DNA from: Phycisphaera sp.
GTDB taxonomy: Bacteria; Planctomycetota; Phycisphaerae; Phycisphaerales; SM1A02
Direction of reading: 5' to 3'
NCBI GenBank assembly: GCA_016124975.1
Contig: WGMP01000001.1
Span: forward strand, 1 to 38,052
Length of the DNA stretch: 38,052 bases
Position numbers and translations under genes: made by a program. Shown piece by piece: positions 27,826-35,828 of the stretch (positions are counted from its first letter, which is position 1; every line of letters starts with the position of its first letter). The notes under the pieces were generated by a model. It made no database searches, was not told the DNA's origin, and worked only from the letters and a program-made list of their open reading frames with translations.

Positions 27826-28674
27826 TCAGTTGCGCCGCTGCGCGAACATCCAGTCGAGGATGCCGTCTGTTCCGAAGCGATAGGCGGGCGTCCACGCGTC
27901 GTGGCCGATGCCCGCGAGCTCGAGGAATCGCGGGCTTCCGCCTGCTGCGACGGCTGCGTCGCGCATCGCCCGCGAGAGCGCCACGGGAACCACGGGGTCG
28001 TCGGCGCCGTGCACGATCGCGAGCGGGAGGTGCGCGAATCGCGCGGCGGTCGTCGGGTCGCCGCCTCCGCAGATCGGGGCGATGGCGGCGAAGAGCTCAG
28101 GCCTGCGTGCCGCGAGGTCGAACGCGCCGAAACCGCCCATCGAGAGGCCAGTGAGGTAGACGCGGTCTCTGTCGACTGGCTTCGTGGCGAGGACCTCCTC
28201 GATCGCGGCGACGAGCGCGCGCATGGCGCGCGTCGGCTCCTCCGCGAACCTCGGCAGCTCGCCCTTCTCGCGGAAGGCCTTGAGGTCGATCGCGCTCCAC
28301 GACTCGTCGCGCGGACACTGCATGGCGAGCACGAACGCAGGCACGCGCGACTGAAACTCCTCGCCCGCCGTCGCGCCCGCGAAGTGCTTCAGCTGCGCCG
28401 TATTGTCGTCGCCGCGCTCGCCCGAACCGTGCAGGAAGACGACGAGCGGCAGTCTGCCGCCCGCCTTCGCGAGCGCCTCGGTGCTCGGCTCGACGAGGCG
28501 CGAGCGATACACGGCGTCGACGGCGCCGTCGGCCTTCCGCACCGTCGTCTCGAGCGACGCGATGGCTGCGAAGCGATCCACAGGCGCCGCGCGCGGCGCC
28601 TCGGCCTCCTGCGCCGAGAGAACGCCGCCCGCGCAGAGGGCGCAGGCGGCGAGGGAGACGAACATGATGTTCAT
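27826..28674 (-). CDS. Exported alpha/beta-hydrolase, esterase/peptidase-like
   Basis: 282 residues with a signal peptide ('MNIMFVSLAACALCAGGVLSAQ'). The alpha/beta-hydrolase core starts at 'LPLVVFLHGSGERGDDN', where HGSGERG forms the oxyanion region typical of the PHB-depolymerase/dienelactone-hydrolase-like group. The nucleophile Ser sits in 'TGLSMGGFGAFDLA', the acid in 'VHGADDPVVP' and the His in 'AGIGHDAW'. All three are present, so it should hydrolyse esters; the substrate is open (phenolic ester, polyester or short peptide). TAAGCT ends 6 bases before the ATG, supporting this start. Confidence 0.87.
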   Translation of the reverse strand: MNIMFVSLAACALCAGGVLSAQEAEAPRAAPVDRFAAIASLETTVRKADGAVDAVYRSRLVEPSTEALAKAGGRLPLVVFLHGSGERGDDNTAQLKHFAGATAGEEFQSRVPAFVLAMQCPRDESWSAIDLKAFREKGELPRFAEEPTRAMRALVAAIEEVLATKPVDRDRVYLTGLSMGGFGAFDLAARRPELFAAIAPICGGGDPTTAARFAHLPLAIVHGADDPVVPVALSRAMRDAAVAAGGSPRFLELAGIGHDAWTPAYRFGTDGILDWMFAQRRN

Positions 28675-28680
28675 GCGCGA

Positions 28681-28686
28681 AGCTTA
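28681..28686 (-). promoter_or_regulatory. Putative -10 element of the esterase gene
   Basis: TAAGCT on the minus strand followed by TCGCGC and ATG. It lies in the short gap after nuoB, so the esterase can have its own transcript. Confidence 0.4.
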
Positions 28687-28696
28687 CCGCGCTCGG

Positions 28697-29293
28697 TCAA
28701 CCGCGCAGCGGCGCGCCCTGCAGGTTGCTCGCGCCGATCCCAAGCGGGACAGGCTGCGGGCGGACCTCGTAGTTCGGGCTCAGCGCGATGTTGAGCGGCA
28801 GGCGCTTACCCGTCGGGTCGCGCGGGATGTTGTCCTGGTCGATGATGCGCTGGATCGCCATGATGCCCTCGATGAGCATCTCGGGGCGAGGCGGGCAGCC
28901 GGGCACATAGACATCGACGGGGACATACTGGTCGACGCCCTGCACCACCGCGTAGGTGTCGAAGACGCCGCCCGTCGAGGCGCAGGCGCCCATCGAGATC
29001 ACCCACTTGGGCTCGGCCATCTGCATGTAGATCCGCTGCAGCACGGGCAGGGTCTTCACGCTGACGCGGCCCGCCACGATGAGGAGGTCGGCCTGTCGCG
29101 GCGAGAAGCGCATGACCTCCGCGCCGAAGCGCGCGAGGTCGAAGCGCGAGCACGCGGTCGCCATCAGCTCGATGCCGCAGCAGGCGGTCGCGAACGGCAG
29201 CGGCCAGACGCTCGAGCGCCTGGCCCAGTTGATGACTCGGTTCAGCTGCGTGGTGACCACGCTGTCGGTCGGGAGTGCGGCTTCAAGGCCCAT
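28697..29293 (-). CDS. nuoB: NADH-quinone oxidoreductase subunit B, isolated gene
   Basis: 198 residues from the ATG at 29293 ('[13 protein letters not shown]'); upstream residues of the open frame look non-coding. NuoB carries the N2 [4Fe-4S] cluster that passes electrons to quinone at the junction of the peripheral and membrane arms of complex I. The four ligands are visible: the Cys pair in '[12 protein letters not shown]', the Cys in '[10 protein letters not shown]' and the Cys in '[10 protein letters not shown]'. Length fits the family. No other nuo gene is near, so the rest of complex I is encoded elsewhere. The C-terminal extension after '[10 protein letters not shown]' is short and not conserved. 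Confidence 0.93.
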   Translation of the reverse strand: MGLEAALPTDSVVTTQLNRVINWARRSSVWPLPFATACCGIELMATACSRFDLARFGAEVMRFSPRQADLLIVAGRVSVKTLPVLQRIYMQMAEPKWVISMGACASTGGVFDTYAVVQGVDQYVPVDVYVPGCPPRPEMLIEGIMAIQRIIDQDNIPRDPTGKRLPLNIALSPNYEVRPQPVPLGIGASNLQGAPLRG

Positions 29294-29302
29294 AGGTCGA
29301 GC

Positions 29303-29308
29303 ATGGTA
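29303..29308 (-). promoter_or_regulatory. Putative -10 element of nuoB
   Basis: TACCAT on the minus strand, 9 bases before the ATG at 29293; no Shine-Dalgarno is seen. Confidence 0.35.
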
Positions 29309-29377
29309 GCGCGGCATCGCCCGCGCGGCACCGCGGTTTTGCGCGGGATTCCCGCCACTCTTCCGCGATTTCCCGCG

Positions 29378-29776
29378 TCAGCCGAGGATGCGGGTCATGT
29401 CGTCGCTCCCGTGGAGCACGGTGTAGAGCTTCTCGACCTTCATCATGCGCAGGAGGTCGAGCACCGTGCGGCTCGTGCCGACGAGGTAGCCCTTCATCTT
29501 CGCGCTCGCAGCACGGTTGCGGATGTCGACGCACATGCCGAGGCCCATGCTCGAGATCTGCTGCACGCCTGCGAAGTCGATGACGATCGAAGACACCTTC
29601 GAGTGGGCGCATCCGTCGATCGCGGCCATGATCTCCGCGGCGATGATCGGCGCCTCGCGCTGCCCGATCGACGGACAGAGGATGCGGGCGAAGAGCCCGC
29701 GCGAATGGCGGTCGATGCACACATACTGCGACTGCGTGCGGTCGGACGGCGTGGTGGGCAGCGTGTACTGCTTCAT
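29378..29776 (-). CDS. STAS-domain protein (anti-anti-sigma-like)
   Basis: 132 residues from the ATG at 29776; a TTG at 29815 would add 13 residues. The STAS fold covers most of the protein: 'ARILCPSIGQREAPIIAAEI', then 'SSIVIDFAGVQQISSMGLGMCVDI', where the 'DxxGVxxISSxGLG' block matches the phosphorylation loop of SpoIIAA-type antagonists (Ser retained), and 'LVGTSRTVLDLLRMMKVEKLYTV'. Such proteins bind an anti-sigma kinase and so free a sigma factor, or act as modules in other switches. No kinase gene is adjacent. Confidence 0.82.
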   Translation of the reverse strand: MKQYTLPTTPSDRTQSQYVCIDRHSRGLFARILCPSIGQREAPIIAAEIMAAIDGCAHSKVSSIVIDFAGVQQISSMGLGMCVDIRNRAASAKMKGYLVGTSRTVLDLLRMMKVEKLYTVLHGSDDMTRILG

Positions 29777-29885
29777 GCTCCGTGCATCGGCCCGCGCGGG
29801 CGGCGACTTCGGCAATAGTTGCCGAATGAAGGTGACGCGGCGTGCGACCCCGAGGTTCGCGGGCCTGCCTGCACAGACCGAACTC

Positions 29886-31709
29886 TCAGCGGCGTGGCGG
29901 CAACCGCCATGACCCTGTCAGCACGGGAGGATCGACCGTCACGGCGGTGTTGGCGACGACCGTGACGGTGGGGATCGCGTGCGGAAGGACGGTCGGCGAT
30001 TCGGCTGCCTTGGCGCGCTCGTGGGCGGCATTCTCCGCGTGCGCGTGCGGCACTGGCGCACCCAGCGTGTCGATCTCGACCGCGGCGATCGGACCAAGCC
30101 GTGACAGCTCGCCTGCGAAGTTTCGGGCCACCGTCCGCGAGTCGCCTTGGAGGAGATCGGTGTCGAGCGCGATCTCCGCAAAGGCACGGTCCGCCTTGCC
30201 CGCAAAATGGCGCAGCGCGTTGGCGAGACTGCGCATCTCCTGCGACAGCTCGGCGCGGACACCGCCCGCGATCGCGTCGGCGATCGGCCTGATCCGCTCG
30301 GGGGAGGGCGATGCGAGCAGGGGCGCCCAGTGCGCGAACTGCTCGAGGACGGGCGCCGCGGACTCCGTGGCCGCGCGCACCGATTCGCTTGCCACATTCG
30401 CGCGATCGGCGCGCTCGACGAGTTCGCCCGACATGCGCTCGCCGCGCTCGACGAGCCAGCTGAGGTCGTCGCGCATGCGGCGCATGTCGCCGTGCACGGA
30501 CTCCCGCGCGGCGGCGAGTTCGTGCACGAGCTTGCCCAGGACCTCGCGCAGCGCCGTTCCGTCGCCGACGCGGATGGCGAGCGCGTCGATGAGGCGCTGG
30601 CCATCCGAGGAGAGTCCCGCGAGCGCGGCGGTCGCACGCTCGGAGCGCTCGATCAGCGCCGCGGCCTCGCCCGTGGCCGAGAGCGCTGCGTCGACACGGG
30701 CAGTCGCCGTCTCCGCGCGGCGCACCATGTCGTCGATCCTCTCGAGCCTGCCTCCGAGCTCGGCGTCGACGGCGGCGAGCGTCGCGTTTGCGGCGTGCTC
30801 GAGGCGCGCCTCGATCTCCTTGATCCTGTCGAAGCGCCAGTCGAGTTCGCGCGCGATCAGCGCCACCTTCTCGCCGACAACGCGGTCCGCGGCCTCGCGG
30901 ATCGCGGCTTCGGTACGCGCCTGCGCGGAGGCCGCGGCCTCCTCGACCTCGCGCTTACACTCGGCCGCCGCTAGGGACGCCTTGTTGCGCAGGGCATCGG
31001 CGGCCTGCACCGCGGCGTCGCTCGCCGCGTGCGCCGCGCGCTCAAGCGCCGCGCGCATGGCATCGGTCACCTTCTCCGCCTGCTCGTGCGTGGAGCGCGC
31101 TGCGCGCTCCGACTGTTCGCGTGCGGCCGCGAGCACCCGTTCCGCATCGTCGATCACGCCGACGGCACGCTCCGCGATCCGCTCGCCGCGGCCTCCCTGC
31201 ACATCGAAGGCCTGCAGCATTCGGACGCCGAGCTTGAGACGCTCCTCGAGCTCGGCCGCGAGCCGAACCGCGCGATCCGCAGCCTCGTGCTCGTCGGCGA
31301 GCTTCGCCTCGAGACGCGTGGTCTGCGCCTCGACGCGCGCGAGAAGCTCGGTGAGACGAGTCTGCTGCGCGATCGACGCGGGGGTCTGCGCAGGCGCCTG
31401 CGGCTGAGCCGCGTTGTTTGGTGTCATCGCGGCGGACCGCGGCGCAGGCACGGAGAGCGGCGCGGGCACCGTGCTCGGCGGCGCGCTTCGCTGCTGCGCG
31501 GTGGGGCGCGCTGCGACGACCTGCCTTGCGCCATCGAACGACTTGCCCATGTCAAATGGGCGTGCGGCCGCAGCGGCGCTCTGGGCGATGTCCGTCGCCG
31601 GCACCGGCTCTGCGATGAAGCCCTGGAATGCGCTCGGCTGCGACGCCGGCTGCGCGTTCGGGCTGATTCCGTCTGAGTGAGGCGTTCCGCTGTGGTTCTG
31701 GTCGAGCAT
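29886..31709 (-). CDS. Long Ala-rich coiled-coil protein, unknown
   Basis: 607 residues from the ATG at 31709, with AGGA just upstream. The first about 115 residues are Pro/Ala/Gln-rich and likely disordered. Residues about 120-550 form near-continuous amphipathic helices ('LTELLARVEAQTTRLEAKLADEHEAADRA'-type heptads, 'AATESAAPVLEQFAHWAPLL'), reminiscent of methyl-accepting or apolipoprotein-like coiled coils but without an MCP signalling hairpin. The tail is Ala/Thr/Val-rich and ends 'LPPRR'. No membrane segment or signal peptide. A cytoskeletal, chromosome- or envelope-linked scaffold is possible but not shown. Confidence 0.75.
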   Translation of the reverse strand: MLDQNHSGTPHSDGISPNAQPASQPSAFQGFIAEPVPATDIAQSAAAAARPFDMGKSFDGARQVVAARPTAQQRSAPPSTVPAPLSVPAPRSAAMTPNNAAQPQAPAQTPASIAQQTRLTELLARVEAQTTRLEAKLADEHEAADRAVRLAAELEERLKLGVRMLQAFDVQGGRGERIAERAVGVIDDAERVLAAAREQSERAARSTHEQAEKVTDAMRAALERAAHAASDAAVQAADALRNKASLAAAECKREVEEAAASAQARTEAAIREAADRVVGEKVALIARELDWRFDRIKEIEARLEHAANATLAAVDAELGGRLERIDDMVRRAETATARVDAALSATGEAAALIERSERATAALAGLSSDGQRLIDALAIRVGDGTALREVLGKLVHELAAARESVHGDMRRMRDDLSWLVERGERMSGELVERADRANVASESVRAATESAAPVLEQFAHWAPLLASPSPERIRPIADAIAGGVRAELSQEMRSLANALRHFAGKADRAFAEIALDTDLLQGDSRTVARNFAGELSRLGPIAAVEIDTLGAPVPHAHAENAAHERAKAAESPTVLPHAIPTVTVVANTAVTVDPPVLTGSWRLPPRR

Positions 31710-31902
31710 GGTCCTGCGCTCGCGTGGGGCATCCTGCCCAATGAACGATGAACGGCCGATCGACGGCGCCCCGCGGCGCCGCCTCGCCGCCACCGAAGCC
31801 CGCAGAGCGGACAAGCGGCGGCGCGGGCCGTAGTTTCACAGAAATGCCGGTCCTTGGGACCGAGAAGCGCTGCCGTTCCGAGAAAAAAGCATCAAGGGCG
31901 CG

Positions 31903-33333
31903 TCAGGATCGGCGCGGCCCGCGAGGCGAGCCGCTCCGCGATGGGCCGCTTTTCGCGGAGGAACCGCCTCGTGGAGCACTGCCCCTCGGAGCACCGCCCC
32001 TCGTAGCACTGCCCCTCGTAGCACTGCCCCTCGTAGCACTGCCCCTCGTAGCACTGCCCCTCGGAGCACCGCCCCTCGGAGCACCGCCCCTCGGAGCACC
32101 GCCGCTCGGAGAACCACCTCTCGAAGAACCACCTCGAGGCGCGCCGCCTGCTGGCGTGTCGCCCCTCGAGGCGCCACTCCGCGATGCTCCACCTCTCGGC
32201 GCTCCACCTCTCGGCGCTCCACCTCTCGGCGCTCCACCTCTCGGCGCTCCACCTCTCGGCGCACTGGCTCCCGCGGCATCGGTCCACGGCGTGTTGGCTT
32301 GCTTCCCATCTCCTCGCGACAGGGGCCGCGTCGGAGCGGGCTTCCTCGCGCCACCCGTCAGGGGTCCGCGATCCTTCCCGTGGCGCATGGGTGCCGCCGC
32401 CGCAGAGCGTGCGGTCGGCGCTTCAGGCATCGTGGCTGGGGCCTCCGCCGCGCGCGCAGCGGCCTTCGCCTCGCGAATCACCGCATGCTCCTCCATCGAG
32501 CGGCGCGGAGCCTTCGGCTTGCGCGCGGGCTGCGTCGACTCGCCGCGCGAGGCCTGCCGCAGCAGATCGATCTCCTTGCCCGTGAGGTCTCGCCACTCTC
32601 CGACGGCGAGCCCCTTGAGCTTGATCGGGCCGAACGAAGTGCGGCGGATCTTCTTCACGGGGTGCCCGAGTTCGAGCATGAGCGGGCGGATCTGCAGGTT
32701 GCGATGCTCGCAGAGCTCGAGGTGGACGACCGTCTTCTCGCGGTCGCGCGCAATGAGCTTCAGCGAGCTCTTCACGGGCGCGTCGCCAGGACTCGCTCGG
32801 AAGATCTCGCGCTCGATGCCCGCGATCGCGCGCTCGTCGAGGCTTCCCTCGAGCGTGATGTCGTAGCCCTTCGGCACGCCGTAGCGGGGGTGCGTGAGCC
32901 GGTTCGCCAGCTCGCCGTCGTTCGTCAGGAGAAGAAGCCCCGAGCTGTCGAGGTCGAGCCTGCCGACGCAGTAGAGCCGCGCCCGCTCGGGATGCTGCAC
33001 AAGGTCGATCGCGCGCGGACGGCCCGCCGGGTCGCTGTTCGTGCACACCGTTCCGCGCGGCTTGAAGAGCACGATGTAGACATGCTTCTCGGGCTTGCGC
33101 AGGGGCTTGCCGTAGACCTCGATGCGGTCAGCCGAAGGATCGACCCACGCAGGCAGCGTGTCGACGCACTTCCCGTTCACGGTGACGGCGCCCGAGAGCA
33201 CCAGCTCCTCGCACTCGCGGCGCGCGGCCACTCCCGCGTCGGCGAGCGCCTTCTGCAGGCGCACGCCTCTCGACTTGTCCGCGAACTCGCCAAGAGGGCC
33301 CTTGGAGCGACGGGGTGAACGGTTGGAACGCAT
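31903..33333 (-). CDS. RluB/RluE-type rRNA pseudouridine synthase with RGG-like tail
   Basis: 476 residues from the ATG at 33333 (TACACT 6 bases upstream). An S4 RNA-binding domain (about 24-80, 'VRLQKALADAGVAARRECEELVLSG') is followed by the RsuA/RluB catalytic domain (about 84-270) with the catalytic Asp127 in 'VGRLDLDSSGLLLLTNDG', then 'THPRYGVPKGYDITL' and 'HRNLQIRPLMLELGHPVKKIRR'. It converts a uridine in large-subunit rRNA to pseudouridine. The last about 200 residues are unusual: an Ala/Arg linker and then about twenty copies of a pentapeptide of type APRGG or ATRGS. RGG-rich tails often bind RNA, so it may increase rRNA affinity. Normal RluB is about 250-290 residues, so the tail is lineage-specific. 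Confidence 0.92.
   Translation of the reverse strand: MRSNRSPRRSKGPLGEFADKSRGVRLQKALADAGVAARRECEELVLSGAVTVNGKCVDTLPAWVDPSADRIEVYGKPLRKPEKHVYIVLFKPRGTVCTNSDPAGRPRAIDLVQHPERARLYCVGRLDLDSSGLLLLTNDGELANRLTHPRYGVPKGYDITLEGSLDERAIAGIEREIFRASPGDAPVKSSLKLIARDREKTVVHLELCEHRNLQIRPLMLELGHPVKKIRRTSFGPIKLKGLAVGEWRDLTGKEIDLLRQASRGESTQPARKPKAPRRSMEEHAVIREAKAAARAAEAPATMPEAPTARSAAAAPMRHGKDRGPLTGGARKPAPTRPLSRGDGKQANTPWTDAAGASAPRGGAPRGGAPRGGAPRGGAPRGGASRSGASRGDTPAGGAPRGGSSRGGSPSGGAPRGGAPRGGAPRGSATRGSATRGSATRGSATRGGAPRGSAPRGGSSAKSGPSRSGSPRGPRRS
31966..32265. repeat. 15-bp coding repeats for the RGG-like tail
   Basis: About twenty 15-base units, e.g. GCCCCTCGGAGCACC and GCCCCTCGTAGCACT in plus orientation, in blocks of identical copies. 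All keep the frame because the unit is 5 codons. Copy number is likely variable among strains. Confidence 0.9.
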
Positions 33334-33339
33334 CGCGAC

Positions 33340-33345
33340 AGTGTA
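33340..33345 (-). promoter_or_regulatory. Putative -10 element of the pseudouridine synthase gene
   Basis: TACACT on the minus strand, then GTCGCG, then ATG: nearly the same arrangement as before the Sel1-repeat gene. Confidence 0.5.
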
Positions 33346-33370
33346 CGGCACTTCGGATTCGCGCCCTCGC

Positions 33371-33376
33371 TATCCT
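33371..33376 (+). promoter_or_regulatory. Putative -10 element of the FmdB-like gene
   Basis: TATCCT, 7 bases, then the ATG at 33384. The divergent pseudouridine synthase start is only 50 bases away. Confidence 0.45.
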
Positions 33377-33383
33377 TTGCCCC

Positions 33384-33623
33384 ATGCCAATCTACGAGTA
33401 CGAAGCGGTCGAGGACGGCGAGGTGATCGAGCTCCTGCGCTCGATGAAGGAGGCGGACAGCCCCGTCGATGATCCGAGCGGCCGAGGCCGCACCTTCCGC
33501 CGACGCATGTCGGTGTTCGGCGTCTCTGGCGCTGCGGACGCGCAGGCCGCGCCCGCGGTCGGCCATGTGCACTCCTCGAGCTGCGGCTGCGGCAAGCCCC
33601 GTGGAAGTTGCGGCATCGGATGA
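33384..33623 (+). CDS. FmdB-like small protein with degenerate zinc ribbon
   Basis: 79 residues. It begins 'MPIYEYEAVEDGEVIELLRSM', the normal FmdB start (MPIYEYRCxxCGxxFE), but both Cys of the first zinc knuckle are replaced ('AVEDGE'). The second part of the fold keeps the shape of 'FRRRMSVFG', and Cys appear only at the tail ('SSSCGCGKPRGSCGIG'). The tail could bind metal by itself. FmdB-like proteins are small putative regulators without firm function. The stop overlaps the next start (ATGA). Confidence 0.72.
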   Translation: MPIYEYEAVEDGEVIELLRSMKEADSPVDDPSGRGRTFRRRMSVFGVSGAADAQAAPAVGHVHSSSCGCGKPRGSCGIG

Positions 33624-34456
33624 AGACCGCCCCGACAAGCGTTCCTGTCTCCGGCTCGAGAACCGTTATCCACGGCGTCGACTTCTCAGGCGCCGACGGC
33701 GGCGGCGCTGCCAAAATCCGCATCGCCGAGCGCGAACTCGCCGCGAAGAGCGTGGTGGCCATCAGGCCGCGCGTCGACCGCAACGGGCTTCGGCGGCTGA
33801 TCGCCGAGTGCGCGCGCGATGGCCGCGAGCACCTGTGGCGCATCGACGCGCCGTTCGGGCTTCCGCGCGAGAGCCTTGCCGCGGGCATCGACGGACTTCC
33901 GCAGGACCGCGAGCCGAGCTGGATCGAGGTGGCCGAGTGGATGGCCTCGTTCCCGAACGCGCGCGCGTGGCGTGGCGCGATGCGCGAGTCCTCGCGCCGC
34001 GAGCCGAAGCGCACCTGCGACCGCGCGCTGCACACGCCGCTCGCGCCGATGAACCTCCGCGTCTTCAAGCAGACCTTTACGGTGATCACCGAGATCCTGC
34101 TGCCGCTCGCGCGCGAGGGCGTCGCGATCATGCCTGTCTCGATGCCCGCCGCCTCCGGTTCGGCTTCACTTCCGTCGACCCGCGTCTTCGAGGGCTGCCC
34201 CGCGAGCGTCCTCCGTCATCGTGGCTGGCCCGCGAAGGGCTACAAGGGCGGCGGCGAACCTCCGCGCGCGGTGCGTGAGGAGATCGTTCGGCTCCTGCGC
34301 CGCGACGGGCTCGAGATCGCGTCGGAAACGGCGGTCGAGGCGATTCAGGACCAGGAGGGCGATCTCCTCGATGCGATCCTCCTGACCACCGCGCCGATCG
34401 CGCCGCCCGAAGGCGGCGTTCCGCCCGAGGCGCTGCTCGAGGCGTGGGTCTACTGA
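33620..34456 (+). CDS. DUF429-like protein (predicted RNase H-fold)
   Basis: 278 residues from the ATG at 33620, which overlaps the stop of the preceding gene. The motifs 'VIHGVDFSGADGGG', 'LWRIDAPFGLP', 'RVFEGCPASVLRHRG' with 'KGYKGGG', and 'DQEGDLLDAILL' match the order of the DUF429 family, predicted to have an RNase H-like fold with acidic residues at the active site (Asp in GVDFSG, Asp in RIDAPFG, Asp in DLLDA). The biological role is unknown. Lies in a plus-strand row with the FmdB-like gene and queE. Confidence 0.72.
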   Translation: MKTAPTSVPVSGSRTVIHGVDFSGADGGGAAKIRIAERELAAKSVVAIRPRVDRNGLRRLIAECARDGREHLWRIDAPFGLPRESLAAGIDGLPQDREPSWIEVAEWMASFPNARAWRGAMRESSRREPKRTCDRALHTPLAPMNLRVFKQTFTVITEILLPLAREGVAIMPVSMPAASGSASLPSTRVFEGCPASVLRHRGWPAKGYKGGGEPPRAVREEIVRLLRRDGLEIASETAVEAIQDQEGDLLDAILLTTAPIAPPEGGVPPEALLEAWVY

Positions 34457-34470
34457 TCCGCGGGTACGCC

Positions 34471-35178
34471 ATGCCGACCGAGGCGTCCGACATCCTCTCG
34501 CAGACCCTGCGCATCAACGAGACGTTCTTCTCGATCCAGGGCGAGTCGACCTGGGCCGGGTGCCCGTGCTTCTTCGTGCGCCTGACGGGCTGCCCGCTTC
34601 GTTGCCACTACTGCGACACCGAATACGCGTTCCGCGAGGGTTCGCCGCGCACGATCCAGGCGATCCTCGACGAGATCCGCGCGTCGGGCGCCACGCTTGT
34701 CGAACTCACTGGCGGAGAGCCGCTGGCGCAGAAGCGCGCGTTCGACCTGATCGCGCTCTTGTGCGACGAGGGCTTCACGGTGCTCGTCGAGACCTCGGGC
34801 GCCGTCGACATCACGGCCTGCCACCCGAAGGCGATCCGCATCCTCGACATCAAGACCCCAGGCTCTGGCGAGTCGGCTCGCAACCTCTGGTCGAATCTCG
34901 ACGACCTCCGACCGCACGACGAGGTGAAGTTCGTCGTCGTCGATCGCGCCGACTACGAATGGGCGCGCGGCGTCATGCGCGAGCATCGCCTCGCGGAGCG
35001 GTGCCGCGCGGTGCTCATGAGCCCCGCGTTCCCGCAGAAGAAGGGGCTCGAGATCCTCGGCTGCCCCGGCCTCGACCCGCGCGCGCTCGCAGAGTGGATC
35101 CTCGAGGACCGCCTGCCCGTGCGGCAGCAGACGCAGCTCCACAAACTGATCTGGGACCCCGGCACGCGCGGAGTCTGA
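34471..35178 (+). CDS. queE: 7-carboxy-7-deazaguanine synthase
   Basis: 235 residues from the ATG at 34471 (a GTG at 34444 would overlap the previous gene). QueE is the radical-SAM enzyme that converts 6-carboxytetrahydropterin to 7-carboxy-7-deazaguanine for queuosine in tRNA. The cluster motif C-x3-C-x2-C is in 'GCPLRCHYCDTEY', the SAM-binding 'LTGGEPLAQ' follows, and the start 'LRINETFFSIQGESTWAGCPCFFVRL' is the family signature. Other queuosine genes (queC, queD, queF) are not seen nearby, and no preQ1-riboswitch-like leader is visible. Confidence 0.94.
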   Translation: MPTEASDILSQTLRINETFFSIQGESTWAGCPCFFVRLTGCPLRCHYCDTEYAFREGSPRTIQAILDEIRASGATLVELTGGEPLAQKRAFDLIALLCDEGFTVLVETSGAVDITACHPKAIRILDIKTPGSGESARNLWSNLDDLRPHDEVKFVVVDRADYEWARGVMREHRLAERCRAVLMSPAFPQKKGLEILGCPGLDPRALAEWILEDRLPVRQQTQLHKLIWDPGTRGV

Positions 35179-35213
35179 CCGGCGGCTGCGCAGCTTGCAC
35201 CGCGCCCCCAGCC

Positions 35214-35553
35214 GCACCAGAGGGAGCAGCCGCAGCTGCGACCGCTCAAACCACGACAGCACCAGAGGGAGCAGCCGCAGCCGCGACCGCTCAAACCACG
35301 CAGCGGCCGCAGCCGCGGAGTTTTCCCAGCGCCCCCAGCCGCACCAGAGGAAGCAGCCGCAGCCGCGACCGCTCAAACCACGCCAGCACCAGAGGGAGCG
35401 GCCGCAGCCGCGACCGCTCAAACCACGCCGCAGCCGCAGCTGCCGAGTTTTCGCAGCGCCCCCAGCCGCACCAGAGGAAGCAGCCGCAGCTGCGACCGCT
35501 CAAACCACGCCGCACCAGAGGGAGCGGCCGCAGCCGCGACCGCTCCAATCACG
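35214..35553. repeat. Higher-order tandem repeat, 127-bp period built of 42-bp units
   Basis: Six copies of a 42-base unit start at 35214, 35259, 35341, 35386, 35468 and 35512. They are arranged as unit, 2-3-base gap, unit, 40-base spacer, giving a 127-base period (35214, 35341, 35468). The unit reads GCACCAGAGG...CTCAAACCACG with a GC-rich centre able to pair with itself. The spacer holds GAGTTTTC. It lies between queE and the tRNA-Leu terminator. The frames are open on both strands, but the period is not a multiple of three, so I judge it non-coding. Confidence 0.92.
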
Positions 35554-35556
35554 CAA

Positions 35557-35580
35557 CAGGCCCCGCTTGCGCGGGGCCTG
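35557..35580 (-). terminator. Terminator of tRNA-Leu
   Basis: Perfect 10-bp stem CAGGCCCCGC/GCGGGGCCTG with loop TTGC; directly after the tRNA on the minus strand, only a weak T tail. Confidence 0.7.
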
Positions 35581-35586
35581 TCTGAA

Positions 35587-35670
35587 TGCCCAGGAGAGGA
35601 CTCGAACCTCCAAGGTTGTTACACCACCAGCACCTCAAGCTGGCGCGTCTGCCAATTCCGCCACCTGGGC
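35587..35670 (-). tRNA. tRNA-Leu (anticodon GAG)
   Basis: Acceptor GCCCAGG/CCTGGGC, D arm with GGCAGAC, anticodon arm CCAGC-TTGAGGT-GCTGG, class II variable arm, T arm with TTCGAGT. Discriminator A; CCA not encoded. Confidence 0.96.
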
Positions 35671-35768
35671 AGGTGGCCGACCGCCGCGGCTTGGGGTCGC
35701 GTCGGGGGACGGGAACGATAGCGGAAGCCGCGCGACGGGGCAAGGGCTTCGGGCAGCGTCGTGAAAGC

Positions 35769-35803
35769 GAAACCGCCCGAACGCGGGGCGTTCGGGCGGT
35801 TTC
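35769..35803 (-). terminator. Terminator of the M36-type protease gene
   Basis: 15-bp perfect stem (35769-35783 with 35789-35803) around a 5-base loop. It follows the protease stop on the minus strand and ends in TTTCGCTTTC. Confidence 0.82.
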
Positions 35804-35828
35804 GGGACTTGCGGCGAGGGTGGGGCGA

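Noticed and set aside
34300-34475. preQ1 riboswitch upstream of queE
   Set aside because: queE follows the DUF429-like gene by only 14 bases and no aptamer-like sequence was seen.
35195-35764. Long open frames over the 127-bp repeat on both strands
   Set aside because: Several frames are open at once because the repeat is stop-free, the period is not a multiple of three, and the predicted protein runs into tRNA-Leu.
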